Shown here one piece after another: positions 6,086-8,605 of a DNA stretch of 8,605 nucleotides. The notes below the pieces were generated by a model. It did no database searches and was not told the DNA's origin. It saw only the letters and a program-made list of their open reading frames with translations. The stretch is from positions 1 to 8,605 of the forward strand of contig JAEYVN010000447.1 of NCBI GenBank assembly GCA_023431725.1, written 5' to 3'. The position numbers were made by a program, and so were the translations under genes. The number at the start of each line of letters is the position of its first letter. Position 1 is the first letter of the stretch. The DNA comes from Pseudomonadota bacterium (GTDB lineage Bacteria; Pseudomonadota; Alphaproteobacteria; Rhizobiales; Xanthobacteraceae).

Positions 6086-6831
6086 CACAGCATCAAGTTG
6101 TTTCGCGCGATGAATGGCGCGCTGCGCGGTTGAGCCTTCTCACGAAGGAAAAGGAACTGACGCGGCTGAATGACAGCCTCAGTCAGGCGCGCCGCGACTT
6201 GCCCTGGGTGAAGCTCGAAAAACCCTACATGTTCGACGGGCCGGACGGCCGCGAAACCCTCTCGGACCTGTTCGGCGGACGCAGCCAGCTGATCGTCTAT
6301 CACTTCATGTTCGCGCCCGGCTGGAAGGAAGGATGTCACGGCTGCTCGTTCTTCGCCGACCAGATCGATGGCCCCAATCAACACCTTGCCCATCATGATG
6401 TGGCCATGGCGCTGATCTCGCGCGCACCGTGGAACGAACTCGCGCCCTTCAAGCAACGGATGGGCTGGAAGGTCAAATGGGTGTCGTCGCACGGGACCGA
6501 TTTCAATGAGGATTTCGACGTTACCTTCTCAAAGGATCAGATCGCGAAAGGCGAAATCGATTACAATTTCGGGACCATCACGACCGACAAGCGCTACATG
6601 AGCGAAGAGCTGCCCGGCATCAGCGTCTTCTACAAGGACGCAGACGGGACGGTCTTTCACACTTATTCGGCTTACGCGCGAGGGCTCGATGCCCTGATGA
6701 ACTCGCAGCATCTTCTGGACATCACGCCCAAAGGGCGCAACGAGCGTTCGCCGACCGGCGAATTTATCGAGTGGATCCGACACCACGACAAGTACGACGG
6801 CGGCGAAAAAGCCGCGGCCTGCTGCGAGTGA
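6082..6831 (+). CDS. DUF899 thioredoxin-like family protein (copy 2)
   Basis: A 249-aa DUF899 protein, last in the operon, whose ATG overlaps the GST stop (ATGA), indicating translational coupling. It shares the same sequence of landmarks as copy 1: VVSRDEWRAAR, LPWVKLEKPYMFD, LSDLFGGRSQLI, HFMFAPGWKEGCHGCSF with Cys85-x-x-Cys88, HHDVAMALISRAP, RMGWKVKWVSS, DFNEDFDVTF, ISVFYKDADG, VFHTYSAYARG and TPKGRNE. It has a fuller DKRYMSEELPG segment than copy 1, and like copy 1 ends in a vicinal cysteine pair (AAACCE). The divergence is too large for a recent tandem duplication, so the two copies probably have distinct roles. Coupling to a GST suggests a shared thiol-based chemistry, which is inference. 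The terminator hairpin follows about 20 nt downstream. Confidence 0.93.
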   Translation: MTQHQVVSRDEWRAARLSLLTKEKELTRLNDSLSQARRDLPWVKLEKPYMFDGPDGRETLSDLFGGRSQLIVYHFMFAPGWKEGCHGCSFFADQIDGPNQHLAHHDVAMALISRAPWNELAPFKQRMGWKVKWVSSHGTDFNEDFDVTFSKDQIAKGEIDYNFGTITTDKRYMSEELPGISVFYKDADGTVFHTYSAYARGLDALMNSQHLLDITPKGRNERSPTGEFIEWIRHHDKYDGGEKAAACCE

Positions 6832-6851
6832 TCGGGACGAACGCGAACAAC

Positions 6852-6883
6852 AAAAAGGGCGGCCTCGCAGCCGCCCCTTTTTT
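6852..6883. terminator. Bidirectional intrinsic terminator between convergent genes
   Basis: A perfect 7-bp stem GGGCGGC (6857-6863) / GCCGCCC (6870-6876) with a 6-base loop is flanked by AAAAA on the left and TTTTTT on the right. Read rightward it ends the twelve-gene operon; read leftward the A tract becomes a U run and can end the hbd transcript, whose stop codon is 21 bases away. The flanking A and T tracts can extend the stem with one bulged C. Confidence 0.88.
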
Positions 6884-6903
6884 AATTCCATGTTGCGCGA
6901 AGC

Positions 6904-7800
6904 TCAGCGCGTCGGCACCGGCTTCTCGCCGCGATAGTCATAGAAGCCGCGCTGCGTCTTGCGACCGAGCCAGCCGGCTTCGACGTACTTCACCAGCAGC
7001 GGGCAAGGACGATACTTCGAGTCGGCAAGACCCTCGTGCAGCACCTGCATCACCGACAGGCAGGTGTCGAGGCCGATGAAATCGGCCAGCTCGAGCGGCC
7101 CCATCGGATGATGCGCACCGAGCTTCATCGCCGTATCGATCGCTTCGACCGTGCCGACGCCTTCATAAAGCGTGTAGATCGCCTCGTTGATCATCGGCAG
7201 CAGGATGCGGTTGACGATGAAGGCCGGGAAGTCTTCCGAAACCGCGATGGTCTTGTGCAGTTTCTTGACGAATTCCTTGCTCGCCTCGAAGGTCTGATCG
7301 CCGGTGGCAATGCCGCGAATGAGCTCGACGAGCTCCATCAGCGGCACCGGATTCATGAAGTGGATGCCGATGAATTTTTCTGGCCGGTCGGTCGAGGCCG
7401 CGAGGCGCGTGATCGACAGCGACGACGTATTGGTGGCGAGGATCGCACCCGGCTTCAGCGACGGGCAGAGCGCGCTGAAGATCTTCTTCTTGACGTCTTC
7501 CTTCTCGGTCGCCGACTCGATGACGAGATCGCAATCGCCGATATCGTCCATCGATTCGGCCGGCTCAATCCGCTGCAAGGCCGCCTGCCGCTGCTCCTCG
7601 GTGATCACCTTCTTGGAGACCTGTCGCGCCATATTGCCGTTGATGGTGGCGAGCGACTGCTTGATGCGCTCCGCAGCGACATCGTGAATCTTCACGTCGA
7701 AATCGGCCAATGCACAGACGTGGGCGATGCCGCTACCCATCTGCCCTGCACCGATCACACCGACTTTGCGAATGCTATGCGCCATATTTGCCTGCGCCAT
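6904..7800 (-). CDS. hbd: 3-hydroxybutyryl-CoA dehydrogenase
   Basis: A 298-aa cytoplasmic enzyme that interconverts (S)-3-hydroxyacyl-CoA and 3-oxoacyl-CoA with NAD, in beta-oxidation or butanoate/PHB metabolism. The Rossmann motif is GVIGAGQMGSG (G17-x-G19-x-x-G22), with Asp40 at the end of the second strand favouring NAD. The catalytic set keeps the family spacing: Ser126, His147 (GIHFMNPVP), Glu159 and Asn197 (FPAFIVNRI). The C-terminal dimerisation domain ends GWLGRKTQRGFYDY. Length fits the single-domain family. ATG at 7800 gives MAQAN; ATG at 7785 (MAHSIRK) is equally possible, as neither has a strong ribosome binding site. The frame stays open upstream to 8001 inside etfA, but that part is not family-like. 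It lies downstream of etfA on the same strand, a common alphaproteobacterial order in which ETF takes electrons from acyl-CoA dehydrogenases. Confidence 0.95.
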   Translation of the reverse strand: MAQANMAHSIRKVGVIGAGQMGSGIAHVCALADFDVKIHDVAAERIKQSLATINGNMARQVSKKVITEEQRQAALQRIEPAESMDDIGDCDLVIESATEKEDVKKKIFSALCPSLKPGAILATNTSSLSITRLAASTDRPEKFIGIHFMNPVPLMELVELIRGIATGDQTFEASKEFVKKLHKTIAVSEDFPAFIVNRILLPMINEAIYTLYEGVGTVEAIDTAMKLGAHHPMGPLELADFIGLDTCLSVMQVLHEGLADSKYRPCPLLVKYVEAGWLGRKTQRGFYDYRGEKPVPTR

Positions 7801-7815
7801 CTGTCTTTCTGTCAA

Positions 7816-7866
7816 ACCGCGACCGTGTTCTACGCTGATCCGCAGCGCGTGACCACCGGTCGCGGT
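7816..7866. repeat. Nested inverted repeat in the etfA-hbd spacer
   Basis: ACCGCGACCG (7816-7825) and CGGTCGCGGT (7857-7866) are perfect 10-bp reverse complements, separated by 31 bases. Inside, CGCTG and CAGCG form a second small hairpin. There is no T tract on either strand, so it is not a standard terminator. It occupies most of the 82-bp spacer and may be an mRNA processing or stability element, or a dispersed palindromic repeat. Confidence 0.65.
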
Positions 7867-7882
7867 ATTAAACTTGGGTCCG

Positions 7883-8605
7883 TTAACGCTTGATCTTGCC
7901 AAGCTCGGCGTCGAGCTCCGGCAAGGCCTGATAGAGATCGGCGACCAGACCGTAATCGGCGACCTGGAAAATCGGCGCCTCTTCGTCCTTGTTGATCGCA
8001 ACGATGACCTTGGAATCCTTCATGCCGGCCAGGTGCTGGATCGCCCCGGAAATGCCGACAGCGATGTACAGCTCCGGCGCCACCACCTTGCCGGTCTGGC
8101 CGACCTGCCAGTCGTTCGGCGCGTAACCGGCATCCACGGCAGCGCGCGAGGCGCCCATGGCTGCGCCGAGCTTGTCGGCCACCGGCTCGATGTACTTGGT
8201 GAAATTCTCGCTGTTCTGCATCGCCCGGCCGCCGGAGATGATGATCTTGGCGGAGGTCAGTTCGGGCCGGTCGGACTTCGACAATTCCTCACCGACGAAG
8301 GTCGACAGCGCCGGATCGGCGACGGCAGCAACGGCTTCGACCGGGGCCGAACCGCCCTCGCCCGTCGCCTGGAACGTCGAGGTGCGCACCGTGATGACCT
8401 TCTTTGCGTCGGTCGATTTCACCGTCTGCAAAGCGTTGCCGGCGTAGATCGGCCGGACATAGGTGTCCGGTGCTTCCACCGCGATGATGTCGGACACCTG
8501 CATCACGTCGAGCAAAGCGGCAACGCGCGGCATGAAATTCTTGCCGGTCGTCGTCGCCGGCGAAACGATGGCGTCGTAATCCTTGGCCAGCGAGACGACC
8601 AGCGC
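7883..8605 (-). CDS. etfA: Electron transfer flavoprotein subunit alpha, N-terminus beyond window edge
   Basis: The visible 240 residues are the larger part of EtfA, usually about 310-330 aa; the frame is open to the right edge, so the start and N-terminal part lie outside. EtfA pairs with EtfB and FAD to carry electrons from acyl-CoA dehydrogenases to ETF-ubiquinone oxidoreductase. The end of domain I ([19 protein letters not shown]) is followed by the FAD domain: [15 protein letters not shown] (121-135), [41 protein letters not shown], the EtfA signature, then [21 protein letters not shown]. The sequence is strikingly close to mitochondrial ETF-alpha, supporting an alphaproteobacterial host. 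The usual GGRG is GGRA here, with the Arg kept. It precedes hbd by 82 bp and etfB probably lies further to the right. Confidence 0.95.
   Translation of the reverse strand, partial: ALVVSLAKDYDAIVSPATTTGKNFMPRVAALLDVMQVSDIIAVEAPDTYVRPIYAGNALQTVKSTDAKKVITVRTSTFQATGEGGSAPVEAVAAVADPALSTFVGEELSKSDRPELTSAKIIISGGRAMQNSENFTKYIEPVADKLGAAMGASRAAVDAGYAPNDWQVGQTGKVVAPELYIAVGISGAIQHLAGMKDSKVIVAINKDEEAPIFQVADYGLVADLYQALPELDAELGKIKR

Noticed and set aside
7036..7893. 285-codon open frame on the plus strand
   Set aside because: It lies antisense to hbd, which has a complete catalytic set. The Arg/Asp-rich translation has no fold-like pattern.
7801..8001. N-terminal extension of the hbd product to ATG 8001
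   Set aside because: The 67 extra residues overlap the end of etfA and the palindromic spacer and match no part of the dehydrogenase family, whose Rossmann motif normally begins within about 15 residues of the start.
8201..8233. GGRA instead of GGRG in the EtfA FAD motif as a sign of altered flavin binding
   Set aside because: The arginine and the rest of the FAD signature are intact, and Gly-to-Ala here is a mild change; there is no reason to infer altered function.
1..8605. CRISPR arrays, tRNA or rRNA genes, insertion sequences, integrase or attachment sites
   Set aside because: I saw no regularly spaced repeats, cloverleaf-like segments, transposase motifs or flanking direct repeats on reading both strands.

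Overview
The window looks like a GC-rich alphaproteobacterial chromosome, most plausibly Hyphomicrobiales/Rhizobiales and perhaps close to Bradyrhizobium. The evidence is the strongly GC-biased third codon positions, the dense AGGAG-type ribosome binding sites, and an EtfA whose C-terminal half closely resembles the mitochondrial protein. The genus call is a guess.

Region 1 (1-6831, all + strand) is one compact apparent operon of twelve genes. In order: an ArsR-family regulator (its start lies left of the window), an AHSA1-type SRPBCC protein, a DUF899 thioredoxin-like protein, a DUF1428 (YbaA-like) protein, a VOC/PhnB-like protein, a second AHSA1-type SRPBCC protein, a membrane-anchored SRPBCC protein, a DUF1579 protein, a Cys/His-rich NTF2/SnoaL-like protein, a RibD-C/DHFR-fold reductase, a glutathione S-transferase and a second DUF899 protein. 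Gaps run from overlaps to 59 nt, with one larger gap of 105 nt. No promoter or terminator is obvious inside. The ArsR gene overlaps the first SRPBCC gene by 112 nt, and both DUF899 genes sit at ATGA stop/start junctions.

Region 2 (6832-6903) is a convergent junction holding a strong hairpin with A and T tracts, which probably terminates transcription from both sides.

Region 3 (6904-8605, - strand) is core acyl-CoA metabolism: a 3-hydroxybutyryl-CoA dehydrogenase gene preceded by etfA, whose 5' end runs off the right edge. A 10-bp perfect inverted repeat enclosing a smaller hairpin lies between the two.

How the parts may work together: almost every product in region 1 is a small, single-domain protein of a pocketed fold (START/SRPBCC, VOC, NTF2, DUF1579, DUF1428) or a thiol/NADPH redox protein (two DUF899, GST, RibD-C reductase). 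Together with a leading ArsR repressor that lacks the classical metal-site cysteines, this suggests an inducible cassette that binds and detoxifies or transforms a small organic compound. The substrate is unknown. The system as a whole is the most interesting item here. Individual family assignments are mostly firm, but the pathway is inference.
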